Assembly: GCA_007693335.1 (NCBI GenBank)
Contig: REDU01000132.1
Coordinates: 1-54,910, forward strand
DNA from: Ilumatobacter sp.
GTDB lineage: Bacteria > Actinomycetota > Acidimicrobiia > Acidimicrobiales > Ilumatobacteraceae
Direction of reading: 5' to 3'
DNA length: 54,910 nucleotides
In this document: positions 7,435 to 15,775 of the stretch, one piece after another
Layout of the letters: the number at the start of each line of letters is the position of its first letter
Position numbering within the stretch: position 1 is the first letter of the stretch
Program-made: the position numbers and the translations under genes
The notes under the pieces: model-generated
The model's database searches: none
What the model was told of the DNA's origin: nothing
Seen by the model: only the letters and a program-made list of their open reading frames with translations

Positions 7435-8199
7435 ATGGGGCAGCGTGCACGTGTGGTGGGGCCCGGGCGCGCCGGAACGTCGTTCGCCACGGCGCTCGCC
7501 GCCGCCGGGTGGCACGTCGAACCGCTGGTCGGCCGCTCCGATCCGGTCGATCGGGCGGCCCGCGACGTCGATCTGGTGATCATCGCGACGCCCGATGTGG
7601 CGATCGCCGAGGTGGCGGCCGCGATCGATCCGGTGGACGGGACCGCCGTGCTGCACCTGTCGGGTGCGCTCGGCCCGCAGCCCGTTGCGCGCCATCGCCG
7701 ACACGGTGTGCTGCACCCGCTGGTGGCGCTGCCCGACGGCGAACGTGGGGCCGACCGGCTCGTGGGTGCCTGGTTCGGACTGGCCGCCGACGGTGATCCG
7801 GTGGCCGAGCGGATCGTGGCCGACCTCCGCGGCCACGTGGTGCACGTGGACGATCAGCACTGGACCCGGTACCACGCCGCCGCCGTGATCGCGGCCAACC
7901 ACCTCGTCGCACTGCTCGGTCAGGCCGAACGGGTGGGTGCCTCGGTCGGGCTGCCACTCGACGCGCTGATGGGACTGGCCTCCGGCAGCCTGTGCGACGT
8001 GGGCGAGATCGGCCCCGCCGCGGCGCTGACCGGGCCGGTGAGCCGTGGTGATCTCGGCACCGTGCAGCGCCACCTCGACGCCCTGCCCCACGACGAGCGC
8101 GACGCGTATCGAGCGCTGTCGGAGCAGGCCGCCCGCCTCCTCCCCGATCCGAATCCCGAACCCGACACGCCCGTTCCAGACCTGGAGACCTCCACGTGA
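7435..8199 (+). CDS. Rossmann-fold and DUF2520 domain protein
   Basis: A 254-aa protein with an N-terminal NAD(P)-binding fold (VVGPGRAGTSFATALAAAGW, about residues 6-25) and a C-terminal helical DUF2520 domain (about 125-230, HWTRYHAAAVIAANHLVALL). The architecture resembles 6-phosphogluconate dehydrogenase-type reductases. In many bacteria such genes lie by panC, but here the partner is an MDR dehydrogenase overlapping by 4 nt (GTGA), so the two are translationally coupled. The reaction is unknown. The start is set by TATCTT 7 nt upstream. Confidence 0.82.
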   Translation: MGQRARVVGPGRAGTSFATALAAAGWHVEPLVGRSDPVDRAARDVDLVIIATPDVAIAEVAAAIDPVDGTAVLHLSGALGPQPVARHRRHGVLHPLVALPDGERGADRLVGAWFGLAADGDPVAERIVADLRGHVVHVDDQHWTRYHAAAVIAANHLVALLGQAERVGASVGLPLDALMGLASGSLCDVGEIGPAAALTGPVSRGDLGTVQRHLDALPHDERDAYRALSEQAARLLPDPNPEPDTPVPDLETST

Positions 8200-9341
8200 C
8201 CGACATCCCCGCCACCGCCCTGCAGATTCGTTCGCTGATCACCGCCGACCACACGCTGGAGCTCTCGCTCGACACCTTCGACGTGCCGACGCCGCGTGAC
8301 GACCAGGTCGTGATCCGGGTCGAAGCTGCGCCCATCAATCCGTCGGATCTCGGACTCCTGTTCGGCGCCGCCGACATGCGCGAGGCCACGGTCGCCGGCA
8401 CCTCCGAGCGGCCGGTCGTGACGGCTCCCGTGCCCGATGGGGCGATGGCGGCGATGTCGGCACGTGTCGGGCAGTCACTCCCGGTCGGCAACGAGGGCGC
8501 CGGCGTCGTGGTGGCCGCCGGCTCGTCGCCCGAGGCGCAGGCGCTGCTCGGCGCCACCGTCGCGGCGTTCGGCGGTGCGATGTATTCGGAGTACCGCTGC
8601 GTGCCGGCAGCCCTGTGCCTCCGGCTCCCCGACGGCGTCACCCCGGCCGAGGGGGCGTCATGCTTCGTGAACCCGCTCACCGCGCTCGGCATGGTCGGCA
8701 CGATGCGGCTCGAGGGACACACCGCCCTCGTCCACACCGCCGCCGCGTCGAACCTCGGTCAGATGCTGAACCGGCTCTGCCTGGCCGACGGTGTCGGGCT
8801 GGTGAACATCGTCCGTAAGCCCGAGCAGGAGGAGCTGCTCCGCGGACAGGGTGCCCAGCACGTGTGCAACTCGAGCGACCCGTCGTTCGCCGACGATCTC
8901 ACCGATGCGCTGATCGCCACCGGCGCCACGCTGGCGTTCGACGCCATCGGCGGTGGTGACCTCGCCGGCCGGATCCTGTCGTGCATGGAGACGGCCGCCA
9001 ACGCCTCGGGGCAGGCTGAGTACAACCGGTACGGCAGCACCATCCACAAGCAGGTGTACATCTACGGCGGCCTCGACCGGGGGCCCACCACGATCCACCG
9101 CGACTTCGGGATGGCGTGGGGGATCGGCGGCTGGTTGCTGATGCCGTTCCTCGCTCGGGTGGGTGCCGAGGAGGCGCAGCGGTTGCGGGACCGGGTGGCG
9201 GCCGAGATCACCACCACGTTCGCGAGCAGCTACACCGACGAGGTCACCCTGGCCGGGGCGCTCGCCATCGACGCCATCCGCACCTACGGCAGGCAGGCGA
9301 CCGGCCAGAAGTTCCTCGTCACCCCTCACCGGCGAGCGTGA
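8196..9341 (+). CDS. Zinc-free MDR-family (quinone oxidoreductase-like) dehydrogenase
   Basis: A 381-aa medium-chain dehydrogenase/reductase. The N-terminal GroES-like domain has VRVEAAPINPSDLGLLFG and VGNEGAGVVVAAG, followed by a nucleotide-binding domain with VHTAAASNLGQMLNRL and AFDAIGGG. The catalytic and structural zinc cysteines of classical alcohol dehydrogenases are absent, as in the quinone reductase and trans-2-enoyl reductase branches. It probably reduces an activated double bond or carbonyl with NAD(P)H. The GTG start overlaps the stop of the DUF2520 gene, and GGAG lies 10 nt upstream. Confidence 0.85.
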   Translation: MTDIPATALQIRSLITADHTLELSLDTFDVPTPRDDQVVIRVEAAPINPSDLGLLFGAADMREATVAGTSERPVVTAPVPDGAMAAMSARVGQSLPVGNEGAGVVVAAGSSPEAQALLGATVAAFGGAMYSEYRCVPAALCLRLPDGVTPAEGASCFVNPLTALGMVGTMRLEGHTALVHTAAASNLGQMLNRLCLADGVGLVNIVRKPEQEELLRGQGAQHVCNSSDPSFADDLTDALIATGATLAFDAIGGGDLAGRILSCMETAANASGQAEYNRYGSTIHKQVYIYGGLDRGPTTIHRDFGMAWGIGGWLLMPFLARVGAEEAQRLRDRVAAEITTTFASSYTDEVTLAGALAIDAIRTYGRQATGQKFLVTPHRRA

Positions 9342-9362
9342 GACGCAGCCGGTGCGGCGGTG

Positions 9363-10016
9363 TCAGGTGAAGTCGGCCGACGGGAGGTCGTCGGTGCCCG
9401 CTTCGATGGCGGCCACGATCCGCTCTGCCACGGCCGCCGGGTCGAGGCCGCTGGGCATCTTCGGCGCCGTTCCGGCGAGTGGGCGGCTCGCGAGACCGGT
9501 CTCGGTGTGGGGAGGTCGCACGTCGATCACCTGCACGCCGATGCGCCGCAGCTCACGTCGGAGCGCCGTGGCACCTGCCGCGAGCGCTGCCTTCGACGCC
9601 GAGTAGGCCGCCATGCCGGGCATCGGGGTCTCGGCCACCACACCCGAGATGCTGACGATGAAGCCCTTGGTCTCGCCGAGCGCCGGTGCCACACGTCTGG
9701 TGAGCCAGAGCGGCCCCAGCACGTTGGTGAGGAAGAGCTCCTCGATCACGACGTCGTCGGTGTCGACGAGGTTCCCGAACGCCACGATGCCGGTGGCGTT
9801 GACCACGCCGTCGAGCCGGCCGTGCTGCTCGGTCACCAGGGTCAGGAGTTGATCACCGGCGGTCACGTCGCGGATGTCGATGGCCGGCTCGCTGGTCCGG
9901 CTGACCGCCACGACGGTGGCACCGCGGGCCTCGAGCGCGGTGGTGATCGGAGCGCCGAGGCCGCCGGTGCCACCACCGAGGACGGCGATCACGGATCCGT
10001 CGAGGTCACGTGCCAC
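9363..10016 (-). CDS. Short-chain dehydrogenase/reductase
   Basis: A 217-aa Rossmann enzyme with the cofactor loop GGGTGGLG (about residues 14-21), N98 in TNVLGP, catalytic Ser near 122-124 (VSISG), Y138 and K142 (YSASK). The pieces of the SDR tetrad are therefore present. It is slightly shorter than the usual 240-260 aa. The GTG start lies 1 bp past the stop of the upstream TIGR03085-type gene, so the two form an operon. The alcohol or ketone substrate is not apparent. Confidence 0.88.
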   Translation of the reverse strand: MARDLDGSVIAVLGGGTGGLGAPITTALEARGATVVAVSRTSEPAIDIRDVTAGDQLLTLVTEQHGRLDGVVNATGIVAFGNLVDTDDVVIEELFLTNVLGPLWLTRRVAPALGETKGFIVSISGVVAETPMPGMAAYSASKAALAAGATALRRELRRIGVQVIDVRPPHTETGLASRPLAGTAPKMPSGLDPAAVAERIVAAIEAGTDDLPSADFT

Positions 10017-10017
10017 G

Positions 10018-10653
10018 TCAGACCCCGAAGCTCGCGTTGCGCATCGCCTCGACCGCCGCTGGTTCACCCTCGAGGTCGACCCGGGCGTGGTCCTGACGGC
10101 CGTACACGAACATGACGAGCTCGCCGACGGCGCCGCGAACGGTGACCGACGGTTCGCCCTTCTTGGCGACGATGGTGCCTCGACCATCGGTGGGTTCGAG
10201 CACGAGACCGGCGGGTGCCTTGCGGGCCGTCAGCTTCACGGCGCGACCCAACGCCACGTGGAGATCGTCGACCAGCTCGCCCGGCAGCTCACGTGGCTCC
10301 CAGGGTTCGGTCACGCGGCGGAGGTCTTCGTGGTGCACGAAGAACTCGATCGTGTTGGCGGCCCGATCGAGGGGGTCGAAACGCATGGGCGACCATCTCG
10401 GCGGGCCGTCGCGGACGGTGTCGACCAGCTCGGTCCACTCGGTGGCAGCGATCTGTGACTGCACCTTGTCGGTGTAGCCGGCCAACGGCCGGATGAGCAC
10501 CCCGGCGGCGCCATCGGGGCGCCGCTCGCGCATGACCACGTGCGCTGCCAGGTCCCGTGCGTTCCAACCCTCGCAGAGGGTGGCGGCCTCGGGTCCGACA
10601 TCGAGCAGGGTGTCGCTGAAGCAGACACGTTCGTCGTGGGCGGCGGTGCTCAT
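10018..10653 (-). CDS. TIGR03085-type metal-binding (DinB/MDMPI-like) protein
   Basis: A 211-aa protein of the mycothiol-dependent maleylpyruvate isomerase/DinB-like superfamily. The N-terminal helical bundle holds LCEGWNARDLAAHVVMRERR, with the metal-site histidine in AAHV, and later FFVHHEDLRR supplies the other histidines. These match the TIGR03085 subfamily common in mycothiol-producing actinobacteria. The molecular role is unproven; thiol-transfer or isomerase activity is possible. ATG 10653 has TACGGT 7 nt upstream and no Shine-Dalgarno. The SDR gene follows directly. Confidence 0.85.
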   Translation of the reverse strand: MSTAAHDERVCFSDTLLDVGPEAATLCEGWNARDLAAHVVMRERRPDGAAGVLIRPLAGYTDKVQSQIAATEWTELVDTVRDGPPRWSPMRFDPLDRAANTIEFFVHHEDLRRVTEPWEPRELPGELVDDLHVALGRAVKLTARKAPAGLVLEPTDGRGTIVAKKGEPSVTVRGAVGELVMFVYGRQDHARVDLEGEPAAVEAMRNASFGV

Positions 10654-10660
10654 CGGGCGA

Positions 10661-10666
10661 ACCGTA
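10661..10666 (-). promoter_or_regulatory. -10-like element (TACGGT) for the TIGR03085-type gene
   Basis: TACGGT on the minus strand ends 7 nt before the ATG at 10653, consistent with leaderless transcription of this two-gene operon. Confidence 0.5.
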
Positions 10667-10672
10667 CCGGCA

Positions 10673-10855
10673 TCAGTAGTCGTCGGGCACCGGGACCGGA
10701 CCCACCGAGCGGTTCTTGCCGCTGGCAGGGGGTCGCAATGCCGGATCGTCGTCGATCTGGTGCCTGGTCAGGAAGAGCCCGCCCGACGCCACGGCGCCGT
10801 ACACCGTGATCAGGAACACGAACACGCCCAGGATGAAGATGGGGACCTCGCTCAT
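10673..10855 (-). CDS. Small single-span membrane protein (60 aa), unknown function
   Basis: The 60-aa product has one hydrophobic span (about residues 5-28, PIFILGVFVFLITVYGAVAS) and a polar tail rich in Pro and Asp (PALRPPASGKN, PVPDDY). Its ATG overlaps the stop of the upstream 72-aa membrane gene by 4 nt (ATGA), so the two are translationally coupled. I do not recognise the family. The overlap and codon use support a real gene, and its size fits a small subunit of a membrane complex, which is inference. Confidence 0.65.
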   Translation of the reverse strand: MSEVPIFILGVFVFLITVYGAVASGGLFLTRHQIDDDPALRPPASGKNRSVGPVPVPDDY

Positions 10856-11070
10856 GATCCGACCTCCTCGTAGCGGCGGGTCGGTGTGTCCGCCACGGGT
10901 GTGAGCAGCAAGGTGCCCAGCGAGTGGATGGAGGGCACCCAGAGGCCGACGAAGATGCCGGCGGTGGTCTCACCCTGTACGAAGTACAGCCAGACCGAGA
11001 ACAGGAAGGACATGAAGCCGGCCACCGCGAAGGGGAGTCGGCGTCGGGCGTGGGTCGGTATCGAGAACAT
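10852..11070 (-). CDS. Small two-span membrane protein (72 aa), unknown function
   Basis: A basic N-terminus (MFSIPTHARRR) precedes two hydrophobic spans (about residues 13-32 and 36-56) separated by GETTAG. The segment LWVPSIHSLGTLLL looks conserved in character but I cannot name the family. ATG 11070 is chosen because AAAGGA lies about 6 nt upstream; an in-frame start 21 nt earlier overlaps that signal. It is first in a two-gene unit with the 60-aa protein. Confidence 0.65.
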   Translation of the reverse strand: MFSIPTHARRRLPFAVAGFMSFLFSVWLYFVQGETTAGIFVGLWVPSIHSLGTLLLTPVADTPTRRYEEVGS

Positions 11071-11215
11071 GGAGTTCCTTTCGTCCACCACACTTTAGCA
11101 TCACTTAGTCATATTTGAAACGGGGGCGTGGCCGTCGTGCGGAGCCCACCTGTGCGACCGGGTAGCCTCGTGCCTTCGCCCGAACGACTTGACGACCCCC
11201 CCCGGAGCTCCAGAC

Positions 11216-13198
11216 GTGACACCCCGACAACTCCGCAGCGTGCTGAACGTGCTCGCCACGAACCTCCGCTGGTCGTGGGACCCCCGCACGACGGAGATCT
11301 TCGACGGGCTCGCTCCTGGGGCCGATGGTCGACATCCGGTCCAGGTGGTGGCCGCCCTCGACGACGACCGCCTCACCACACTGGTGGCCGACGAGACCTG
11401 GCTCGCCACGGTGGCCGAGCAGCTCGCCGAGCTCGAGGGTGAGCTGGCCACGGCCGTGGAGTCACCCGAGATCGTCTACTACTCACCCGAGTTCGGCATC
11501 AGTGAGCTCGTGCCGCAGTACTCGGGCGGGCTCGGGATCCTGGCCGGTGACCATCTGAAGGCCGCCAGCGATCTCGGGATGTCGCTCGGCGCCGTGGGAC
11601 TGCTCTACCGGCAGGGCTTCTTCCGGCAGGGCGTGGCCGATGGCGAACAGTCGGAGCGCTACGAGACCTACGAGCCCCGCGACCTCGGCTGTGTCGACAC
11701 CGGCGTGGTGGTCGAGGTGCCCATCGGCGACCGCACGGTGGCCGCCACGGTGTGGAAGATGGCCGTTGGCCGCGTGTCGTTGCTGCTGCTCGACACCGAT
11801 CTGCCCCGGAACAGTGCCGCCGATCGCACCATCACCGACCGTCTCTACAGCGGCGACCGTCGGCACCGGCTCGAGCAGGAGCTCGTGCTGGGCGTGGGCG
11901 GGGCGCGGGCCGTGGCCGCGATCGGCTGGACCCCTGGCATCCACCACCTCAACGAGGGCCACGCCGGCTTCCTCGGCTTCGAGTTGCTCGACCGCGAACT
12001 CACCGACGGCGCGCCCACCATCGAGGCTGCCGTGACCGACATCCGGCCGCACGTGCTCTTCACCACGCACACCCCCGTGCCCGCCGGGATCGACCGGTTC
12101 GACCGTGCGCTGATCGAGCCGCACCTGCGACCGTGGTCGGAGCGTTGGGAGGCACGGGTCTCCGAGATCCTGGCGCTCGGCGCCGATCCGGACGACGGCA
12201 TCGAGGTGTTCAACATGGCGGCGTTCTGCCTGCGCATCGCCGAGGGCGCCAACGGCGTGTCGAAGCTCCACGGCGAGGTCAGCAGGGAGCTGTTCGCAGG
12301 GATACCGGGTGGCGATCGGATCACCTCGGTCACCAACGGTGTGCACGCCCGCACCTGGGTCGACCCCCGCCGTCAGGAGCTGTTCGACGAGGTGCTGGGT
12401 GCCGGGTGGTCCGATGGTGACGTCGAGGCCTGGGCGTCGGCGCGCCAGCTCGATCACGACCGTCTGCGCTCGGTGCGGCGTGCGACCCGTGCCGATCTCA
12501 CCGCGCTGCTGGCCCGCCGGGTGGGGGTCGAGCTCGATCCGGACGCGCTCGTCATCGGTTTCGCCCGCCGCTTCGCCACCTACAAGCGGGCAACGCTCCT
12601 GCTGCGACACCCCGACGTGCTGGCCGAACTGCTCGGCGACGACGACCGTCCGCTCCACGTCGTGTTCGCCGGCAAGTCCCACCCCGCAGACGTGCCCGGC
12701 AAGTCGCTGCTGGCCGAGGTGGTCGCCCACGGTTCGACCTCGGCGGCCAACGGTCGGTTCACGTTCGTGCCCGACTACGACATGGGTGTGGCACGTGCGA
12801 TGTACGCCGGATGCGACGTCTGGCTCAACACCCCGGTCCGGCCGCACGAGGCGTCGGGCACGAGCGGTGAGAAGGCGGCGCTCAACGGTGCCCTGAACTG
12901 CTCGATCCGCGACGGGTGGTGGGCCGAGATGTCCGACGGTCGCAACGGGTGGGACATCCCCCTGTCGGCGTCCGCCGATCCCGACGAGCGCGACGACGAG
13001 GAGTCAGCGTCCACCCTGTCGCTGCTGGCGGCGATCGCGGCCGAGTTCCACGCCGACGGTCGCGGTGAGCCCTCGGCCGCCTGGCTCGACCGTCTGTGTC
13101 ATGCCTGGGTCACGCTCGGCCCGCAGGTCACCTCCGCCCGTATGGTGCGCGACTACGACCGGCTCCTGTACGCCCCGATGCTCGCCGCGACCCGCTGA
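11216..13198 (+). CDS. glgP: Alpha-glucan (glycogen) phosphorylase
   Basis: A 660-aa PLP-dependent GT35 enzyme that releases glucose-1-phosphate from alpha-1,4-glucans. An N-terminal DUF3417-like start (LNVLATNLRWSWDP) leads to YYSPEFGISELVPQYSGGLG. TTHTPVPAGIDRF and FARRFATYKRATLLL follow, then the PLP-lysine motif EASGTSGEKAALNG. The motif usually reads GTSGMKA, so E replaces M before the lysine. The length is well below mycobacterial GlgP (about 860 aa), fitting the shorter alpha-glucan family. GTG 11216 is chosen because GGAG lies 8 nt upstream. No other glycogen genes adjoin it. Confidence 0.92.
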   Translation: MTPRQLRSVLNVLATNLRWSWDPRTTEIFDGLAPGADGRHPVQVVAALDDDRLTTLVADETWLATVAEQLAELEGELATAVESPEIVYYSPEFGISELVPQYSGGLGILAGDHLKAASDLGMSLGAVGLLYRQGFFRQGVADGEQSERYETYEPRDLGCVDTGVVVEVPIGDRTVAATVWKMAVGRVSLLLLDTDLPRNSAADRTITDRLYSGDRRHRLEQELVLGVGGARAVAAIGWTPGIHHLNEGHAGFLGFELLDRELTDGAPTIEAAVTDIRPHVLFTTHTPVPAGIDRFDRALIEPHLRPWSERWEARVSEILALGADPDDGIEVFNMAAFCLRIAEGANGVSKLHGEVSRELFAGIPGGDRITSVTNGVHARTWVDPRRQELFDEVLGAGWSDGDVEAWASARQLDHDRLRSVRRATRADLTALLARRVGVELDPDALVIGFARRFATYKRATLLLRHPDVLAELLGDDDRPLHVVFAGKSHPADVPGKSLLAEVVAHGSTSAANGRFTFVPDYDMGVARAMYAGCDVWLNTPVRPHEASGTSGEKAALNGALNCSIRDGWWAEMSDGRNGWDIPLSASADPDERDDEESASTLSLLAAIAAEFHADGRGEPSAAWLDRLCHAWVTLGPQVTSARMVRDYDRLLYAPMLAATR

Positions 13199-13219
13199 CC
13201 CGGGGGTCGGACGCGGCGA

Positions 13220-14080
13220 TCAGCCGTACCGGGCGTTGAGATGCTCACCCACGCCGGTGAGGACGTCGGCGGGGAAGGCCGGAACGACGGCCTGCGACAC
13301 GCCGATCTCGGCGAGCTGCTCGACACGGGCGTCGAGCTGATCGCCCGGTCGGGCACCGGCGCCGGCGATGAACTCGATCGAGTCGGGATCGCGGCCGGCC
13401 GCCTCGGCCGCCTGACGCATCACCGGGACGAGCGCGCGCAGCTCGTCGATCGAGCCGCTGCCGGGGAAGAACGCATCGCCGATCCGACCGGCCCGACGCG
13501 CCGCGGCGTGCGAGTGCCCGCCGATCACGATCGGGATCGTGCCGTTGACCGGTCGTGGCCGCGAGATGCAGTCGGTGAACGAGAAGAACTCGCCGTGGAA
13601 CGTCGCCTTGTCCTCGGTCCACAGGGCTCGCATGACGGCGAGGTACTCGTCGAGGCGACGGCCGCGGTCGTCGAACGGTACGCCCAGGGCGTCGAACTCC
13701 TCGGCCAACCAACCGGCACCCACGCCGAGCACCATCCGGCCGCCGGAGAGGTGGTCGAGGGTGGCGACCTCCTTGGCGGTGATCACCGGGTTGCGCTGCG
13801 GCACGATGAGGATGCCGGTGGCGAGCTTGATCCGTTCGGTGCGGGCCGCGACGTAGGCGAGCCAGATCAGCGGGTCGGGGAGGTCGAAGTCCTCGGCGCC
13901 GCCGGCCATCTTGCCGCTGGCGTCGTACGGGTAGGCCGACTCGTAGCCCGACGGCACCACCACGTGCTCGACGGTCCAGATCGCCTCGAACCCGCCGGCC
14001 TCGGCGGCCTGGGCGATCGTGACGGCACCGTCGGGCGAGGCCCCGTGACCGGTGTTGGCGAACATCACTCCGAAGCGCAT
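13220..14080 (-). CDS. LLM-class (luciferase-like, F420-type) oxidoreductase
   Basis: A 286-aa TIM-barrel protein of the bacterial luciferase/F420 oxidoreductase class. Recognisable segments are AEAGGFEAIWTVEHVVVP, TERIKLATGILIVPQRNP, LDHLSGGRMVLGVGAGWLAE and IPIVIGGHSHAAARRAGRIG. Members use F420 or FMN for hydride transfer to varied substrates, and this one's substrate is unknown. ATG 14080 is preceded by TACCAT at 8 nt. It is divergent from the enoyl-CoA hydratase gene across only 40 bp, which suggests coordinated control. Confidence 0.9.
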   Translation of the reverse strand: MRFGVMFANTGHGASPDGAVTIAQAAEAGGFEAIWTVEHVVVPSGYESAYPYDASGKMAGGAEDFDLPDPLIWLAYVAARTERIKLATGILIVPQRNPVITAKEVATLDHLSGGRMVLGVGAGWLAEEFDALGVPFDDRGRRLDEYLAVMRALWTEDKATFHGEFFSFTDCISRPRPVNGTIPIVIGGHSHAAARRAGRIGDAFFPGSGSIDELRALVPVMRQAAEAAGRDPDSIEFIAGAGARPGDQLDARVEQLAEIGVSQAVVPAFPADVLTGVGEHLNARYG

Positions 14081-14088
14081 GGCTCGGG

Positions 14089-14094
14089 ATGGTA
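14089..14094 (-). promoter_or_regulatory. -10-like element (TACCAT) for the LLM oxidoreductase gene
   Basis: TACCAT on the minus strand lies 8 nt before the ATG at 14080. It falls where the -35 of the opposite promoter (14109-14114) would be, so the two promoters must overlap. Confidence 0.45.
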
Positions 14095-14108
14095 GGCGGA
14101 CCGACCAC

Positions 14109-14114
14109 TACGCT
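14109..14114 (+). promoter_or_regulatory. -10-like element (TACGCT) for the enoyl-CoA hydratase gene
   Basis: TACGCT ends 6 nt before ATG 14121, with no ribosome binding site between. Confidence 0.45.
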
Positions 14115-14120
14115 CCGAAC

Positions 14121-14918
14121 ATGGACCGGCAGTACATCGACGTCACCCGCGACGGCGACGTCGCAACCATCACGCTCGACCGTCCCGAGAAGCGCAACGC
14201 GCTGGCGCTCGAGGTGATGCGCGAGCTCACCGACGCGTTCGTCGAGGTCGGCCGCAGTGATGCGCTCGGCGTGGTCCTGGCTGCGAACGGTCCGGTGTTC
14301 TCGGCCGGTCACAACTTCGGCGACATGCACGGTTCGTCGTTGGTCGAGGCCCGCGAGCTGTTCGAGATCTGCACGGTGATGATGGACACGGTGCAGCAGA
14401 TCCCACAACCGGTGGTCGCCAAGGTGCACGCGCTCGCCACCGCTGCCGGTTGCCAGCTCGTGGCCACCTGCGATCTCGCCGTGGCGGCCGAGAGCGCCGG
14501 CTTCGCGATCCCGGGCGGGAAGGGTGGCCTGTTCTGCCACACCCCACTGGTGGCGGTGGCGCGGAACGTGGGTCGGAAGCGGGCACTCGAGATGGCGCTC
14601 ACCGGCGATGCCATCGACGCCCACACCGCCGCCGACTGGGGCCTGATCAACCGGGTGGTGCCCGACGCCGAGCTCGACGACGCAGTGGACGATCTCGTGC
14701 GGCGCGCCACCCGGGGCAGTGCGATGTCGAAGGGTCTCGGCAAGCGCGGCTTCTACTCCCAGGTCGATCTCGATCAGCCCAAGGCCTACGCGTACGCGAT
14801 CGAGCTGATGGCCTCGGCCGCGATGACGCCCGACGCCCAGGAGGGCATCGCTGCGTTCCTCGAGAAGCGCCACGCCTCGTTCACGCAGCGCGCGCGACCT
14901 GACGCATCCGCGCCGTGA
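14121..14918 (+). CDS. Enoyl-CoA hydratase/isomerase family protein
   Basis: A 265-aa crotonase-fold protein that would hydrate or isomerise acyl-CoA thioesters. TITLDRPEKRNAL marks the N-terminal strand. The oxyanion-hole segment is GPVFSAGHNFGDMHG, where classical enzymes have a FCAGADI-like stretch. LATAAGCQLVATCDLAVAAE and the C-terminal helix follow. The first usual glutamate position carries another residue, so simple hydratase activity is not assured. ATG 14121 follows TACGCT by 6 nt. Its end overlaps the convergent HTH gene by 38 bp. Confidence 0.87.
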   Translation: MDRQYIDVTRDGDVATITLDRPEKRNALALEVMRELTDAFVEVGRSDALGVVLAANGPVFSAGHNFGDMHGSSLVEARELFEICTVMMDTVQQIPQPVVAKVHALATAAGCQLVATCDLAVAAESAGFAIPGGKGGLFCHTPLVAVARNVGRKRALEMALTGDAIDAHTAADWGLINRVVPDAELDDAVDDLVRRATRGSAMSKGLGKRGFYSQVDLDQPKAYAYAIELMASAAMTPDAQEGIAAFLEKRHASFTQRARPDASAP

Positions 14919-15591
14919 TGCGGTCGCGCCGGTTGCGGACCGTGCGCGGCGTCACGCCGAGCTGAGCGGCCAGCGCTCCGGGACTGCCGAACTCGAGGAG
15001 ACCGCCCACCACGGCCAGATCGTGGTCGGTCGCGCCGTTCGCCCGGGTGGCCCGGACCAGTGCCGCCAGCTCGTCGCAGGGTGAGCGATCGGAACTCTCG
15101 GGATGGTCGTCGAACCCGTGCGGATCGTGCGGGGTGGCCGCGTGCTCCCGCCGTCGGTCGTCGCGCCCGAACGCCCGGTAGTCGGCGCCCGCCAGGAGTG
15201 CCGCCGCCAGGCAGCTCGGACGTCGACGGGGATCGAACTCGCAGATCGTGATCCACGCGGCACCCACGAGCTCTTCGAGGATCTGAGTGCGTCGACTCGA
15301 CCGGTTCCTCCGCCGCACGATGGCCAGCAGGCCGGGGAGGATGCGTTGGAGGACCAGGCGTGCCGCCAGCGGGTCGACGGCCGCGAGCAGCACCAGTTCG
15401 CGCAGGCACGCCTCGGTGGCGGCGTCGCCGGCGACCTCGAACCCGGCGAGCGCGAGCAGCTCGTCGAGGTCGCCGACGGGCTGATCGGTGAGCCCCCACG
15501 ACCGCGCCCTGGTGATCGCGTCGGGCCGATGACGGAGGCGTTCCCAGTCGCGCTGGAGCCGGGGGAACAGTCGATGGTCGGTGTCGTCCAT
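14881..15591 (-). CDS. HTH-containing protein, putative transcriptional regulator
   Basis: A 236-aa protein with a C-terminal helix-turn-helix like sigma region 4 (about residues 195-230, LAAQLGVTPRTVRNRRDRI). The rest is helical with a central segment FDPRRRPSCLAAALLAGADY that I do not recognise. The start at 15591 (MDDTDHRLFPRL) is chosen over an ATG 13 codons upstream because the latter would run into the repeat array. It is divergent from the FHA-FtsK gene. The phased CACCG repeats between them are a plausible binding region for this protein, which is inference. Confidence 0.68.
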   Translation of the reverse strand: MDDTDHRLFPRLQRDWERLRHRPDAITRARSWGLTDQPVGDLDELLALAGFEVAGDAATEACLRELVLLAAVDPLAARLVLQRILPGLLAIVRRRNRSSRRTQILEELVGAAWITICEFDPRRRPSCLAAALLAGADYRAFGRDDRRREHAATPHDPHGFDDHPESSDRSPCDELAALVRATRANGATDHDLAVVGGLLEFGSPGALAAQLGVTPRTVRNRRDRITARMRQVARAA

Positions 15592-15615
15592 GCGGCGATG
15601 GTGCGCCCCGGTCCT

Positions 15616-15707
15616 CACCGCCGGCCTCACCGCCGTCGCACCGGCCGATCACGGCCTCTCACCGGCCTCTCACCGGCCTCGCACGACCTCTCACCGGCGT
15701 CTCACCG
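15616..15707. repeat. Nine helically phased CACCG-type repeats in a divergent intergenic region
   Basis: CACCG or near copies begin at 15616, 15628, 15639, 15650, 15660, 15671, 15682, 15692 and 15703. Spacings are 12, 11, 11, 10, 11, 11, 10 and 11 bp, about one per helical turn. The best copies read CCTCTCACCGG. They fill the gap between the HTH gene (starts 15591) and the FtsK-like gene (starts 15776). Confidence 0.7.
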
Positions 15708-15775
15708 GCCCTGCTCAGCGGCCCGATTCCGAGGCGCGTTTCCCATCGGGACGGGTGGCCGTGCACCTGTGGGGC

